This document shows, piece after piece, positions 1 through 11,280 of a stretch of DNA of 33,461 nt. The translations under genes and the position numbers were made by a program. The stretch lies in assembly GCA_015501055.1 (NCBI GenBank), contig JADNYV010000375.1, positions 1-33,461 on the forward strand. Reading direction: 5' to 3'. The notes beneath the pieces were generated by a model. That model had not been told where the DNA came from. It worked only from the letters and a program-made list of their open reading frames with translations, and ran no database searches. Numbering within the stretch: the first letter of the stretch is position 1; each line of letters starts with the position of its first letter. The DNA comes from Mucidula mucida (Eukaryota; Basidiomycota; Agaricomycetes; Agaricales; Physalacriaceae).

Positions 1-1698
1 TATTCGCGGCTCGTTTGGTCGACGCGATCAAGAACGCGAGTATACCATTCCGAGGACTTCAAAGAACTTTGATGAAGGGATGACATCTCTCTTCACAGGG
101 GAGACCCTTGATGGTTGGCTCAGCAGGTCACAGAGTGGGAACGGACTTCTCAAAACCGTGCCCATACGAGCCGACTGTGCGGAGTAAACTGACCTTGAAT
201 GAAGTGAAGCTTCAGTTGCAGAAGGAGGAGCAGCTTGAGCTGTCAAAAACTCCGGAGTCTGTGGTTCCGGAATCCAGTGCAAGTGCATTCATCAGCTTGG
301 CACTTCAGATCGAAGAGTTACAGTAAGTCAGCCGGTCATCACATGGTCACGACATACTGATTGATACTGATTGATTTGGTTAGGCGTGCCCTGGCTTGGG
401 AAGTCCAGGCCCGGAGCTCGGGTGCCACCTATCAGGAGTTGAATATACAGAAGCAACGAACAGGTATGTGTTCTTCATCTTCTGTATTGGGTTATATTTT
501 CTCAAACCACTAGTTATCACGCAACGCATTTGGAAGCTTCGCGGACTGCAGCACGTCTACATGCCACATCTTTGGGAATACCTCGCCACAGATCAACTCA
601 AACATCTGGACGCCCCTGCTGACGTGATTTTCCCTGAGAACGTGAAACTGTTCCTCCCATCACATCTCTCCCGGGAGAACCAAACATTACCCCGTGCTTG
701 CAAGGAAGGTCTGCCTGATGTTGAGACCCGACTGCGGGAGGCGGAGTGCTACGATGCGTTGGACGATTTGCGTCGTGCCCTTCGTACTCGGTCCGCCGGG
801 CTACTCTTTCAAGTGCGTAACGTCTCGGGACAAATGTCGACAATGAGGGCAGAGGGACATCAACGCCGGTAAGTGCTTTCCTTATTCTATACTTGGAAAC
901 CTTCTGACATTCTCTTTAGGGTTCTGATTAATGTCAACCTCGCTAAACTACGCTACCAATGGTCCCGGAACGCGTTATTCTTGCTGAAAGGACACGGTAA
1001 CTGGGAGCGCCAACTCAAGATCCTCGAGGACAAGCATGTGTCCGGAATCAACGAGCGTATGCTTTCAGCCCGCGAGGAGGCAGAAGCCGCCGATATTCGT
1101 GAGCGAGGACTCATTTACGTCGGCGCGACAGGTCCATCATCACGCGATGCACTCACTTCTCAGGGCGAAGGACAACGCAAGATTTCTTGGATTTGGTATA
1201 GCTTCCCAGCGGATGTTGATGCCAGGAGTCAGACTTCGGATGCGGCCTTCAACGAAAGTGCGTGTCCATGCCGTCTTCATTTATTATCCTAACATGTTTT
1301 TCATAGCTCTGAAAATTGAGTGGTGCAAGTCACGAGCCCGAATGCTGCGCTGGCGGGAGGAGGTTGAACTCCTGCTCGAGGAGATGCGCCGTGTCGTTGC
1401 CTTTGCCCAATGGAAGTCCGCTTGGTGGAGGCAACGAGTCGATTCCCTCCCTAATGCATCACCGCACCTTCAGGAAGGTGTTTCGGCGCGTGCTCTCGCA
1501 TGCTCGGACCGAGAACTCTCTCTCGCGGAACGGCTAGGCAGCGTGTGGGCGGGGTTGATGACACTTGGTCAGGAGATACTCGCGGATGTTCCTGCCGCAC
1601 ATCTCACCGCAGTTGAGGTGGAAATTGATGCCACCGCGGAGCAGGGTTACGATGACGAGCGCGAGGACGACGACACTCTGCCCGACGATGAAATCTAA
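1..1698 (+). CDS. KDZ-family (CxC2-like) transposase, C-terminal part; 5' end outside window and damaged
   Basis: This is the C-terminal half of a KDZ (Kyakuja-Dileera-Zisupton) transposase, a DNA-transposon enzyme family abundant in Agaricomycetes. Exons that join in register are ..-322, 384-463, 514-868, 920-1257 and 1307-1698, separated by introns of 61, 50, 51 and 49 bases with GT-AG ends. Family-like blocks appear in the expected order: an acidic EVKLQLQKEEQ stretch, SAFISLALQIEELQ, RIWKLRGLQHVYMP, LFLPSHL, ETRLREAECYDALDDLR, GQMSTMRAEGHQRR, EGQRKISWIW, then IEWCKSRARMLRWREEVELL. The protein ends in an acidic tail. The conserved catalytic region would lie upstream of base 1. In the first ~145 bases the homologous pieces (ETLDGWL, VTEWER, DFSKPCPYEPT) fall in three different frames, so the gene is either decaying or carries sequence errors there. 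The match is by remembered family pattern, not a search. Confidence 0.78.
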
Positions 1699-1855
1699 GT
1701 AGAGATAATTTTTTTGTACTACTTCTATCTATAAACATCATGTCTACCATAAGTACTTCTCTGTGTGAAATGGAGAGAAACACGGCACCTTCCGCCGCTG
1801 TGGCAGTGTCATGCCGCCTCATGCCGACCTGTACCGCATGGGAGAGCGATTACGG

Positions 1856-2139
1856 CGGGCGGGATAGGCGGGATGGAAGCGAAAACATGGAAGAGACATC
1901 CCTGATGATGTCTGAGGTGACTGGAGTGCCATAGAGGCGCGCAGTCCGCCGCTATGGGCGCTGCATCCCGCTCATTTCGCATTGTAGCCTGTTTTGGCGG
2001 GCGGGATGGGCGGGATTGGAGCGAAAATGTATAAGAGACATCCCTGATGATGTCTGAGGTGACTGGAGCGCCATAGAGGCGCGCAGTCCGCCGCTATGGG
2101 CGCTGCATCCCGCTCATTTCGCATTGTAGCCTGTTTTGG
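1856..2139. repeat. Tandem duplication, 2 x 142 bases
   Basis: Units 1856-1997 and 1998-2139 are the same length and nearly identical. Most differences fall between bases 10 and 36 of the unit. Each unit holds two inverted repeats: GACATC..GATGTC, and GCCATAG..CTATGGGC around a GC-rich core. The array starts about 160 bases after the KDZ stop codon. No coding role is seen. Confidence 0.9.
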
Positions 2140-2167
2140 AAGGGCGGGGGTGGTAAAAATAGCACTA

Positions 2168-2598
2168 AAATTCATTAAATAAATCTAAATAAATATCTAA
2201 GTCCCAATAAGCCATCCCGCCATGCTGAGGAAGTGCCAATTTGCACCCCGGGAATGTAATGGGTATGTGGCGCAGTAAGCGTCACGGGACGGGTGCCGAA
2301 TCCGGATATGGGCCCGCTCGTATTGAGAGCAACCGGCAATACAGCTGCAATCAATAGCCGGACCCCCCCTGACCTACCCGGCAACTGCGCCACGCATCCA
2401 CGCATCCCTACCCGGCTACTACCCCATCTCGGGGTTCCCCGAGCTCCTGCCACCATGCCATGGTGCCGAGAACCCGCCGAGTACGCCCCAGCACCCGCCG
2501 CACCAGCCAGGATAAGCCCAGGTAAGCAACAGGAAACAACAGGTTATCACGCCCTGTAGGAACAGTAGGATAACATGTTATCCTTACTGCATAGGGTG
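2168..2598 (-). repeat. Dispersed 431-base repeat, copy A
   Basis: The reverse complement of this stretch recurs at 21821-22252 with high identity from end to end, and the flanks of the two copies are unrelated, so it is a mobile or mobilised unit. Orientation is given relative to copy B. One end is AT-rich (ATTTATTTAGATTTATTT-like), the other reads CACCCTATGCAG. It contains a perfect 16-base palindrome (2568-2583, GGATAACATGTTATCC) and a 7-base-stem hairpin (CTCGGGG/CCCCGAG). I see no terminal inverted repeats, no TG..CA LTR ends and no convincing Pol III A/B boxes, so its class is open. Open frames across it are not conserved as genes. Confidence 0.85.
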
Positions 2599-2937
2599 AA
2601 GGGAGTAGCCCTTGGGTTATTGGAGCCTGCGTCGTTTCAGACGAGTTCCCAGGACGCGACGTCTTGAAGGGCGTTGCTTTCCAGGGCGCTGACAATAACG
2701 CCGGTAGGAGCGACGTTCATGTTGTTGAATGCACCTTGGCCAAGGTAGAACCAACCGGTCTCGACTGTGAATGATGATGATTTGGGTAGTGTGCAAGTCG
2801 GTAGTATGCGACTTACGATTAGGACGCCAGACTGAGATGTCGGCCTGCGCGCCTGAACTAGAGTCATCGACCATCTTGTTCACATATGTGATGTGCTTGT
2901 ACGCCAACGCGGCAGTGTGAAGTTTACGACAAATCAG
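2599..2937 (-). pseudogene. Relic of a gene with WRP-type repeats (possibly Vps62/DUF946-like), cut by repeat copy A
   Basis: On the minus strand two exon-like pieces join across a small intron (GTAAGT..CACAG, roughly 2760-2817). They give a protein with KMVDDSSSGAQADISVWRP, then ETGWFYLGQGAFNNMN, then APTGVIVSALES and DVASWELV. The order 'DxGSGA..D.S.WRP..GW..LGQ' resembles fungal proteins with Vps62/DUF946-like repeats; this is pattern memory and uncertain. It is broken three ways. There is no start codon before an in-frame stop at 2938-2940. A TGA stands where the repeat pattern predicts Trp (WELV-stop-NDAGS). Repeat copy A begins directly after. It is not expected to make a protein. Confidence 0.45.
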
Positions 2938-3279
2938 TCAGGCTGATCAACTGGGAGCCAGATGTTTAAAGCAGTACTTGGCTTTCGGCATACGACAATG
3001 TTCGTATTTCCGCGCGAGCTTCAACAGAATTTCCAAGGGGCAGGAAAGTTGTCTGTAAGGAAGCATCCAATGCTGCTTCATCCGATTTATGCATTTTTTG
3101 AAAGCTCAAAGCATAGCGCCGACTGTAAGTTGAACACAAGACCCATCAGACAAGTCAGCGGAACAGAGAACTGGAGCAATGAAATTTGATAGAAAGGAGG
3201 ATTAGATAGAGGCAGCGGTAGCAATATTAAACTGAGAGGAGCATAGATGGAGTGATGGTGATCGAGTCCGAATCATACA
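2938..3279. other. Intergenic stretch, nothing recognised
   Basis: I see no coding exon, RNA gene or repeat supported beyond chance here. A 75-codon plus-strand open frame at 2962-3189 has no recognisable motif. Confidence 0.5.
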
Positions 3280-5720
3280 TACAGCTTTGACCTTAGCCGC
3301 CATGATCTCTGGCAGAATTCGATTTTTGGCCACGACAAGGAAATCAATGGAGTGCACTGCTGTCTTGTGACAAGGACTGCTGCTACTGGCGTGCCCCAGC
3401 AGAAAGAAACGCCGTGTAATTCGTTTCTAAGGCTTAGGGCTAGTCATGCCGGAAGGCGAGGGACATTGACAGCACAAAGAGGATAGCGGATGGAGACAAT
3501 GACAGGTATGGGCACATATGAATGGCCAAAATGTGGCTGGCGACGTTCTGCTAGGCAATGCACATGCAAATGGTTAGGCGTATGCGCGGCTCGGGGTTTG
3601 GTGTTCTAAGTGCCCTATAAACTATCGTGCAGAGGACTCGATCATCGGTGTCATATTTGATCCCCAGCAAAGAGACGAAGGTGAAAGCATGATTCATGGT
3701 CAATGGGAAGCTTGGAGGGAAATCTGCGCAAGAGGTACACGTTGGAACGGAATACTGCTGGGTTCTTCAGAGCACCAATCCAGTATCTCTGGGCCGTTAG
3801 GGAGTTATTTGTCCTCCAGATGAATGCAGCGAGAGAGCTGCATTCATTGGAGTCAAGGAATTTGGATCTAAGGTCAGTTTTTAATTGACTTTGTGGGATT
3901 GAAATGCTGAATGTATGCGTACGCAGAGTCTGATTCATTAAAGGCCACAAAGACAACAAGCGCGATCAATTGGCACAGTCAAATAGTGGAGCTGTTAACA
4001 TAGCCAGGAATAATAGCTCGTCCGTTTGAAAGAAAAGGTATGCTCTGATTTACTGCCACCGTCGTCGTTGCACTTGGAATCACCGACCGTCCTGTTACAT
4101 CCCCCTCACCGTGAGGTCGAACGCTACCTTGTACAATCCTGGCAAGCATCAGTCCTCGATGAACTTTGATGTCGCTAACGTTGGAGGAAGCCTGTGTGTA
4201 TATGGAAATAACACCTTCAAGGCGCTCATTCACGACTGCCTGTCCTATGGTGATGTTTGTACGTGTAATGCGCGCGTGCAACAATTTTGGATAGGATCTT
4301 GTAATTGAGGCGTCTGAAAGAGAGGACGAGGTTGCAGAGTCGTCAACCCCCTTTGTCTGCCTAACGTCATCCAGCTCCTTGCCGTGATTGATTACACCAG
4401 TCATCTCATCGGTTGGCGCGGTGCTTCTGCAGCAGACAATGTCGCGGTTGTGGTACTCGATGTAAAATGGTTGTGCTGGACATTGATATTGGTGCGGGAG
4501 AGCAATGGCGAATGCAAGAGGCGCGCCGTCAGGTTTGTGTTGAACATGGGGCCCATAAATCTGTTCTTTGGATGGGTGCTGACTGGAAACTCGCTTGAGT
4601 TGCTCGAGATATGTGCTTGTGAGTCAAGTAGTGGTCATGGGCAATCAAAGGTGACCCTGAACAAAGACCACTGCTCCGAAATGGACAAAGACAAATGACT
4701 TGGGGAGCTGCCGATACTGCTCACGCTTTGCTGATTCTGGCTTTCTGAGGTGGTAGGAGATGTTGGTGCTATAGTCTCGAGCGCTTGGTTTTGTACGTGG
4801 CATTTCCAGAGGTGGGTCCTGTTATGAATCGCCATATTTTCACACTTTCACATCTTATCATATCTTATCGGGGGCCTTGTCTTACAGAACCGTTTCATCA
4901 TCTGTTTCGTCACCAATCATACCCCTTTTCATTACCAAAGCCGTACTCATGTCGGACACACGTCCAACACATGGATGACATCATACATGCTGATACCTCA
5001 TGGACTCCCTATTGAATACACACCACCGACACTCGTAGTACACATGGTCGTTTCAGTATTATTACTTACATGCAGTTACCACTCGTATTTAATGGTTTCA
5101 CGGACTAGTAGCATACAACACTGGGTCAAGGGCGTGGAGCATCCCTAGTGGAAACACGTATGGACAAGGAGTCCCAAACACAGACTTACTAGTATATAAG
5201 CAGTAGCGTAGCATCATTGTACTTTAGTTCCAATCTCGTTTATACACCTGGCCTAGCCTAGTCTTATGAACGCAAACACTTTCTTCCTTAGTTTCTTGCT
5301 GTGGTATCTGGTTGAGTCTCGTGGCTTAGTCAGTCGCTAACAGGTCCGGAAGACTTACCTTTTTGGACAGATTGCAGAATGTGGATGCGCGTAGATGTGG
5401 GATGTTTGGGCATTGTCTTGCTTTGTGAGGGGTACACCCTCGTTATAACGGATAAAACGACCCACTGGTGAGAATTTGAATTCGCCCTATTGTTGATTCG
5501 AGCCTCAATTTGTATCAGGCGAATATTTCCGCGATTGACTGTATGTTCTTCTTTTGCGGTCACGTTGTAACTACCTGCGCCACACTCTGTCCTTCCGAAA
5601 AAATTCACAAGGCGAATACGAAGGGCTCGTCCAGTAAGTCTTCAAGCTGGTCATTGTACTCGTTGTTCGTGAAGCCAAATAGTGGTCTTAGTATGTTGGC
5701 TTCAAATTCCCTCTGACACC
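3280..5720 (+). pseudogene. Arm 1 of a diverged inverted duplication: degenerate multi-exon gene of unknown family
   Basis: The block matches the reverse complement of 13880-15856 in patches over its length. Conserved peptides all read in the plus direction here: YSFDLxRHDLxQNS (3280-3321), an HG block near 3690, EVHVGTEYCWVL (about 3731-3766), PPDE..ERAAF-I/V-GV..FGSK (ending 3872 at a GTCAGT donor), the SAINWHSQIVE stretch (about 3960-3992), PGIIARPF plus a hydrophobic VVVALGI segment (about 4001-4075), REVERY-L/I-V (about 4110), VIDYTSHL (about 4385) and FRK..QGEYEGLV (5596-5631, before GTAAGTC). Frames change between blocks, and stops occur (TAG before PGIIARPF in both arms). So this is a relic of a spliced gene, perhaps with one membrane segment. 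I do not recognise the family. A solo LTR interrupts it at 4820-5342. Confidence 0.6.
4820..5342 (+). mobile_element. Solo LTR of the Ty3/Gypsy family, with 5-base target duplication
   Basis: The 523-base LTR starts TGTTATGAATC and ends GTCGCTAACA. It is flanked by perfect GGTCC duplications at 4815-4819 and 5343-5347. It carries the same TATATAA box and downstream TTTAGTTCCAATCTC start region as the LTRs of E1 and E2. No internal sequence follows, so the element was lost by recombination between its two LTRs. Sequence homologous to arm 2 continues on both sides, showing that it inserted into arm 1 after the arms separated. Confidence 0.93.
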
Positions 5721-5941
5721 ATCCTTTTCCTCTCTTCCTGTGCCTTGTCTTCTGGTCGGCGCCATCTTCATCAACAACGCAAGGTACTCCTACTATTTTG
5801 CTTCATGTCAACACTTTAGCTCACCATTATTATGTTATAGTCACACCTTCTCTCCCGAGATTGCCCTCAAACTAGCGACTATCTGCATCACATGTCCTTG
5901 CCCAACACTTACCCTTGGCGCTAGTCACCGGGGATCGTTGA

Positions 5942-5967
5942 AGATCAGCGTGAGCTCACGCTGATCT
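5942..5967. repeat. Perfect 26-base palindrome
   Basis: AGATCAGCGTGAG is followed immediately by its exact reverse complement with no spacer, so the strand could form a 13-base-pair stem. It is not a transcription terminator in any recognised fungal sense. Its role is unknown. Confidence 0.9.
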
Positions 5968-6037
5968 AATACCTCTGGCTAGTTTCTGGAGATCGTGGAG
6001 ATCAAGGACATTGGGGACGCGACGAGCTTTTCTATCA

Positions 6038-6077
6038 AGATGTTCATCCTCAGCAAAAGATGTTCATCCTCAGCAAG
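6038..6077. repeat. Tandem duplication, 2 x 20 bases
   Basis: AGATGTTCATCCTCAGCAA occurs at 6038 and again at 6058 with period 20. This is a simple local duplication inside a non-coding or decayed stretch. Confidence 0.85.
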
Positions 6078-7185
6078 ACGACTACCTGCTTCACGTTGGC
6101 CTTCAGCGAGGTGGAGATGTGCTGGCCGCCGACCAGATTATAGAGACGCTATGCGTGTACGCGTAGTCCTGGTCGACACGGAGAGAGTGGTATTCGGAAA
6201 TCGTTTCTCTGGAGAGGGTTATATCATGAGTCTCTATGGCCTTGGAAGCGAACGAGTTTCCATTGATAGGATTGTTCGACGGGGCACTTCCAGGATGATT
6301 TGTGAGCGGACCTTTACCGTGTTTCGGGTAGAGTTGAATCACTGTCAGTTGATGGCGGCGGTTGCTGTCAGGGGCTAGTGACAGCTTTTTTCAGCTTTGA
6401 GGATTTACTTTGTATGCATGCTGCGTTTCTTGCAACATGAGTTCACTCTTTATCCCATTCGTTCGTAGGTGAAGTAAACCTGAGGAATTCATTCGATGAT
6501 ATGGCAGTCTAAACTTACTTTGCTTTGAAGTAGTGAGATTCAAAGAACTCTGGCGCCGTTTTTCACACAATTCAATAGTGTATAGTAAACGTGTGCTTTA
6601 CAGCTTCGACGGAACGATATCGAATGCATGCGCCTTGGGCTAGCTGTGACTACTGATTATAACGGCCGAAATAAGAATTTTTTGATTCCCTTGAAGGGTG
6701 TTGGACGACAACTAGACTGGTCCCGGTGTGGCGCAATGACCAATTTCCCGACAGTTCAGTCCAGTCTCACCTGTCTCCTCAAAGTAAACCAATGACTAAG
6801 AGATCTGGGGTTCTGCAAGCGAGGCGGCAGACATCAGACTTGGGGGTTCCCCTCAGGTTTTTATATCTTCGGCTCGGAATCGAGTGCACCTTTACTAGTA
6901 ATCTACCTGGGCTGCGTCGAGTCCCTCGCAGCGGACGTTCTTGTCAGAACGGAAAGAATGGATGACGAACGTCATGTACTGCCTTCGCGATGCGTTGCTT
7001 GTCGCCGGCCCAGAATGGCGCTTCGAGTTGTGCGCCATCGCCGGTGCATTCTGAGATCAATCTTGTCTTCGCCAACGAAAAATTGATGAACAAACGACAA
7101 TTTGATAACTTTGGACAACGCTGCTTGGATCCTATCTACATGTATAGCTACCAGCGAATCTCTAAGATATCCGACTAAAACATAT

Positions 7186-10059
7186 TTACGACTCATCCGA
7201 CTCATCTAGTTTGAGCCTCTTGGACTCAGGCTCCTTGTCTTCCGCGGGTCGCGAATTAAACGACCGCGCGCCCATACCCTCCAATCGCTCGTTCATGTGC
7301 TTCAGACTGATAGTTTTCAGCCTCTTTGTGCCATTCTCCACTTTGGAAGAAAGGAGTTCATTTTCGTGAAAGTCGTATGTGATGGGGTGAGAAGTCACTT
7401 CCTCCAAGCGACGTTTCGCCTTGCGACTAGAAGCATCTTCCGTCACTGGAGGAGAGCGTTGTGCGGGAAGCGGGATGAGACTGGCGTGATGACGCAGAGT
7501 CTCGTATAGCCACCTCGGATTGGCACGGCGTTCCAGCTGCGCCTTATAGATCGACACGGGATCCTCCTCGTCCACTTCACCCCATTTCGCCAGTCTGGCC
7601 TGATATCTTTCAAAGGCTTTTGCTGACGGTTGCTTGTATCGAACGAGTAGGATTCCAGCTAGGTCCGTCAACAAGTCGTTGAATCCCGGTACATCGAACT
7701 GTGCGAGGCCACAGGAATCGTCGGCACAATAGGGCAACACCAGGGTCTTCTGGTGGCCGCCAGTCTGTCGGCCAAAGGCGTCGACTGTGTGGTGGTCGAA
7801 TAGCAACAGAAGCCTATCGTAAAGATCATTGGATGGCATATCGTGCTTCAGGTATCGCAGCGCGACATAGACCAGGACCCAAAACGCAGACTCCCTATCG
7901 TTGTCTAGAGTGTGAACAACGGATTGCTTGTCTTTCCCGCCTTGCAGGAGGTTGATTGACATGAATTGCCAAGTGCCCTAACGAATATATTAGAGAGGAG
8001 CACAAGTAGACCTATGTGGATACATACCGTGCGTCCTGGGCGATGAGTATGTCCTTCAAAGTCCAAAACTAGGCAGAGGTCCCAGTCGATAAGAAGTCCT
8101 TCGTGCGTGGGAGTAATCATGATATTTCCGCTACTGATGTCTCGATGTAGGATACGAGCTAAATCGAAAGCACATTGGGCAGCTGAGAAATAATAAACAT
8201 CGAGAAAGTCAGAGGGCGATGATGAGCATACCTTCCATGGCGTCGGCAATACAATTGACTAAGACTTTACAATTCCCGAAAGCGCTGAGATCGCGGGCGA
8301 TGGTGTCGAGGAAGAGGCGGTGGCATTGAAGAGGGTTTTCCAGGCGGAAGTATTTGCGGATAGTGGGTGGATACGCCGAACTGAGCTGTAAACGCGGTTC
8401 GTGCGTCTTTGTTCGCATGCCCTCGACATCACCACCAACGACCATCGTAGCAACATGCGGGACCTTTTTCTCCGCAAGAATATCGTAGATCTCTGCCTCG
8501 GGTCGCGTGCGGAGTGACTCCTCACGCCAATAATCCTTCATGAAAAGGAGACTATCGTGCTTGGATTTCTTCGACTGCTGACAATCTTTGCCAGGATTCG
8601 AGGTAAAGGCGCAATCGTACGCTAAAGAGCGCCGCGTCGAGCGCGAGAATGGGGAGATGCACGTATCCTCGAAAACAGGTGCAGGAACAATGAAGGACCG
8701 CTCGGCGCTGTTGCCAAATTTGACAGTCATGCGCAGGAAGCGGTCTTCCGGGAGCGTTACGCCCATTGCTTCAGTGCACGACCTCATCTGCGCGTTGCAA
8801 TGCCACATGTCTCTGTCGTACTTCTTGAACTGCACCAGGGCAGCCTCGGCGTCTGGATCGGTGGGAGGTACCTCGACCACTGTGGGATCATAGCCACGCT
8901 GCTCAGCAGTGAGCTGCGAGAACCGGAGGTAGAACTTGAACAAGGTTTCTTCTCCGTCGGTCTCCTGGTATTTGATGCGCCGAGAGACAACAGCGCCGCG
9001 ACGGTCCCAGAAAATCAACCTCGCAAATCTGCCGAAGACCACCACACTCATAAAATGCTTGCGGTAGGACAAGAACATGGTGATGCCGGCGTACGAGGCG
9101 ATCTGGCCGCGGGTTTCCTTGCCGTGCACCAATTTACTCTCGCCAGGCCAGTCGTTCGCCGTGATGGGGACGTCAAGAACGGCAGATTCAGCCGACGAGG
9201 AAACCGCAGCACCGGTAGAGATGCTAGGTGAAGAATAGCCGGAGGAGGGTTGGCTGAGGGAAGGGGCGCTGGCAGCAGCATCAGCAAACGAGTCATAGTT
9301 GACATTGTCCTCCTCCACCTCACTGACTGTATCGCTGTTTCCCATTGGTGCGCCGGCAGTGGTTGTCTCAGGTGGGTCCACAAACGGATCGTAGGAGGCA
9401 GAAGGCTTGAATTCGACGTTGGTTTCCATCAAGCGATGAACAGTGGCGTTCTTGGCGGGCAGATTATCCTCTGTATAATGTCCCATGTCAACGGCAAGGT
9501 TTCGACACTCTCCGTCGGGTTTCCGATATTCGCCAAACTTGGTCACGATAACGTTGGCGCCATTCGCTTCCTCCTTCTTTTCAATCGGCCAGCCTTGAAG
9601 AGCGGCTGTCTACAAAGCAGTCAGTACAACATTGATGTCGCGAAAAGAATAAAACACGTACAAAAGCACCATACATTGCTTTCTCGGGCTTTTTAGAGGC
9701 CATGCTGTGTAGGTCTCTGAGGCGTTCCTCTGGAATGGATTTGGTTCGGTAGGCGGCTGGCGTATCGGCGTTCCACGGCAAAAATGTTTGCATAAACTCC
9801 TCTGGGTCCATTCCGACAAGGTAATGGCCTTGAGTCTCTTCGGCAACTCTGATATACTGTTGCTTCATAATGCGCCTCTCGTCGTCGACTGAGAAGCGGT
9901 CTGTACCAGCAACTTTCCTGACAATGGTGTTTGGTTCTGGGCGTTGGCGTCGTTCCAGGTATGAGTCTGGGGTGGTGTCGTTGGATTCGCAGGCGAAGGA
10001 GTAGTGTCGGCGGTGACGGGAGTCCGCGGCGCGGTATTGCTATCGACGATATCTGCCAT
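7186..10059 (-). CDS. FunK1-type fungal protein kinase
   Basis: This is a protein kinase of the fungal-specific FunK1 family, expected to phosphorylate Ser/Thr; its substrate is unknown. Exons on the minus strand are 10059-9662, 9609-8232, 8182-8028 and 7977-7186, with introns of 52, 49 and 50 bases that join in frame. Kinase motifs: ILHRDISSGNIM catalytic loop (Asp and Asn present), LLIDWDLC in the DFG position, and GTWQFMS after it, with the last intron falling between RPGRT and GTWQ. A Ser/Ala-rich linker (SLSQPSSGYSSPSISTG) precedes the kinase core, and the C-tail is basic with KRLKLDESDES. The ATG at 10059 has a good context and opens a Pro/Thr-rich leader. The leader's frame must shift by one base near 9960-10000 to join the conserved KVAGTDRFSVDDERR segment. 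The first in-frame ATG without a shift is at 9868 (843 residues). Confidence 0.85.
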
Positions 10060-10429
10060 TGTGAAAATCAGAATTGAGTGATAGTGGTGGGGAAAGGTGA
10101 AAGTAGGCAGCCACGAGATGGCCTTTATAGCACCGACAACCCATTGTCCCGTGACTTACCAAGCAAGAAATGTGGACGGGATTCCCAAAGAGGCAATAGG
10201 GAATTGGCGAACAATGGGAATGTGGTGGTTCTTTGTTAAGAGCTAACGAGTAACGTGATCGAGGTCGCCTTGATCGTGTCGCCGAGCTGCCGATCATTCT
10301 CCCACCTTGCAGCCAGCAATTTTTTGCTGTCTATCTCTAACTGAGAAGCTTTCGACAGCCACAGCGAATTTGAACACTGGCTATCGCTGGTGGTTATGAT
10401 AGGGTTCCAAAGGTCGTCAGCACCTCACT
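10060..10429. promoter_or_regulatory. Upstream region of the FunK1 gene
   Basis: These bases precede the kinase start codon on the minus strand (TTTTCACAATGGC at the start). No clear TATA box is seen at the expected distance, and no other coding exon is recognised. Confidence 0.35.
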
Positions 10430-10610
10430 GAAGGACCCTCCTGCCGCTTGTTTGAGATATTTGGACGCCATCTACGCCTTTCACCTACTTGATCCAACTC
10501 CACGGCCTGTCCCTTCTCACAGTCATTCGGCATTCTTCCATCGGCAGAGAACTTTTGGCCACGGGCACGACCTGCACCTTCAACAAAAGGCGCGCCTTGT
10601 CTGCGTTCGC
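10430..10610 (+). pseudogene. Fragment related to the arm gene
   Basis: Read on the plus strand, RYLDAIYAF followed by HSAFFHRQR and QQKARLVCVRD matches the minus-strand reading of arm 2 at about 15340-15510 (RYLDATYAL, HSTLFHCQR, QQ.ARLVHIRD). The DNA is clearly similar across ~170 bases and then diverges. It is a third, shorter member of the unidentified arm gene family. Its direction agrees with the coding direction inferred for the arms. Arm 1 lacks this section. Confidence 0.55.
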
Positions 10611-11280
10611 GATACATCATGCCACCCCTGCTTTAGCGCCGTAAGAGGTGCAGGGAACGCGTCCATTACATTCAACCATCCTCTCGCAGCTTGTCGACTT
10701 TCCTTCGAGGTCGAAACACGCGTCTAATGGCGTAGTCGAACGCTACAGTCCGTACTGCCGTTGTCCGTGCGTCCATCCTTGGAACTTCAGCCGAACCTAT
10801 AGCATCTTGACTATCTGTCTCTGAAATCATTGACCAGGGCGTGTCTTCTGACCGAACGCAGGGGTAGCCGATTGTGATGTAGCCAGTCTGCTGTCTGTTT
10901 CCAATTGTGCAACGACACGCTCACACTCGGAAGGGCGCAAGATTCATCGATAGTGGTGCAATGGAGCTCTCGTTCGCCGGTTATCACCAGAAATGAATTT
11001 GAACTGCCAAGGAGATAACATGCGCCGACATCACTGACTAGTAGCACGTTAGAAACTTAATGATCCAGGGACACTGGATGGGTTCTCCTTCAACGAGCCG
11101 ATTTCTGCTTGTGCTCGCTCTGACTCACATTGCGTAACATTCCGGGATAAACTCCCCCGAAGCTCATGTCCGTCAATACTTATAACGCATGAGCTATGGG
11201 GTTCACACATCTTCGATAGCGTCTCTATCACTCTTACACGACGAGCATGTCTTTTGAAGCGGAAGTTTTCCGATATCACT
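10611..11280. other. No recognised gene
   Basis: Short open frames on both strands overlap each other and show no motif. It may be decayed exons downstream of the arm-like fragment. Confidence 0.35.

Larger units (their letters stand above)
5721..7185. other. About 1.5 kb with no recognised gene
   Basis: The longest plus-strand open frame here (5995-6378, 127 codons) is Arg-rich, overlaps a 20-base tandem duplication and has no family motif, so I do not call it a gene. A GT-AG intron-like stretch at about 5782-5838 suggests decayed exons. The stretch also holds a 26-base palindrome. Bases 6400-7185 lead to the 3' end of the kinase gene on the minus strand and show nothing clear. Confidence 0.4.

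Noticed and set aside
2168..2598. Dispersed repeat as a SINE
   Set aside because: The AT-rich end suggests it, but no convincing A box and B box pair is visible at the other end.
2175..2695. Overlapping 88-95-codon frames on both strands in repeat copy A
   Set aside because: They lie in a dispersed repeat, overlap in antisense, and are neither bounded nor motif-bearing; only the repeat is supported.
5995..6378. 127-codon plus-strand open frame
   Set aside because: Arg-rich, spans a 20-base tandem duplication, opposed by a 79-codon frame, no recognisable domain.
7186..10059. DWD in place of DFG as a sign that the kinase is inactive
   Set aside because: FunK1 kinases commonly carry a DxD-type motif here, and the HRD catalytic Asp and Asn are present.
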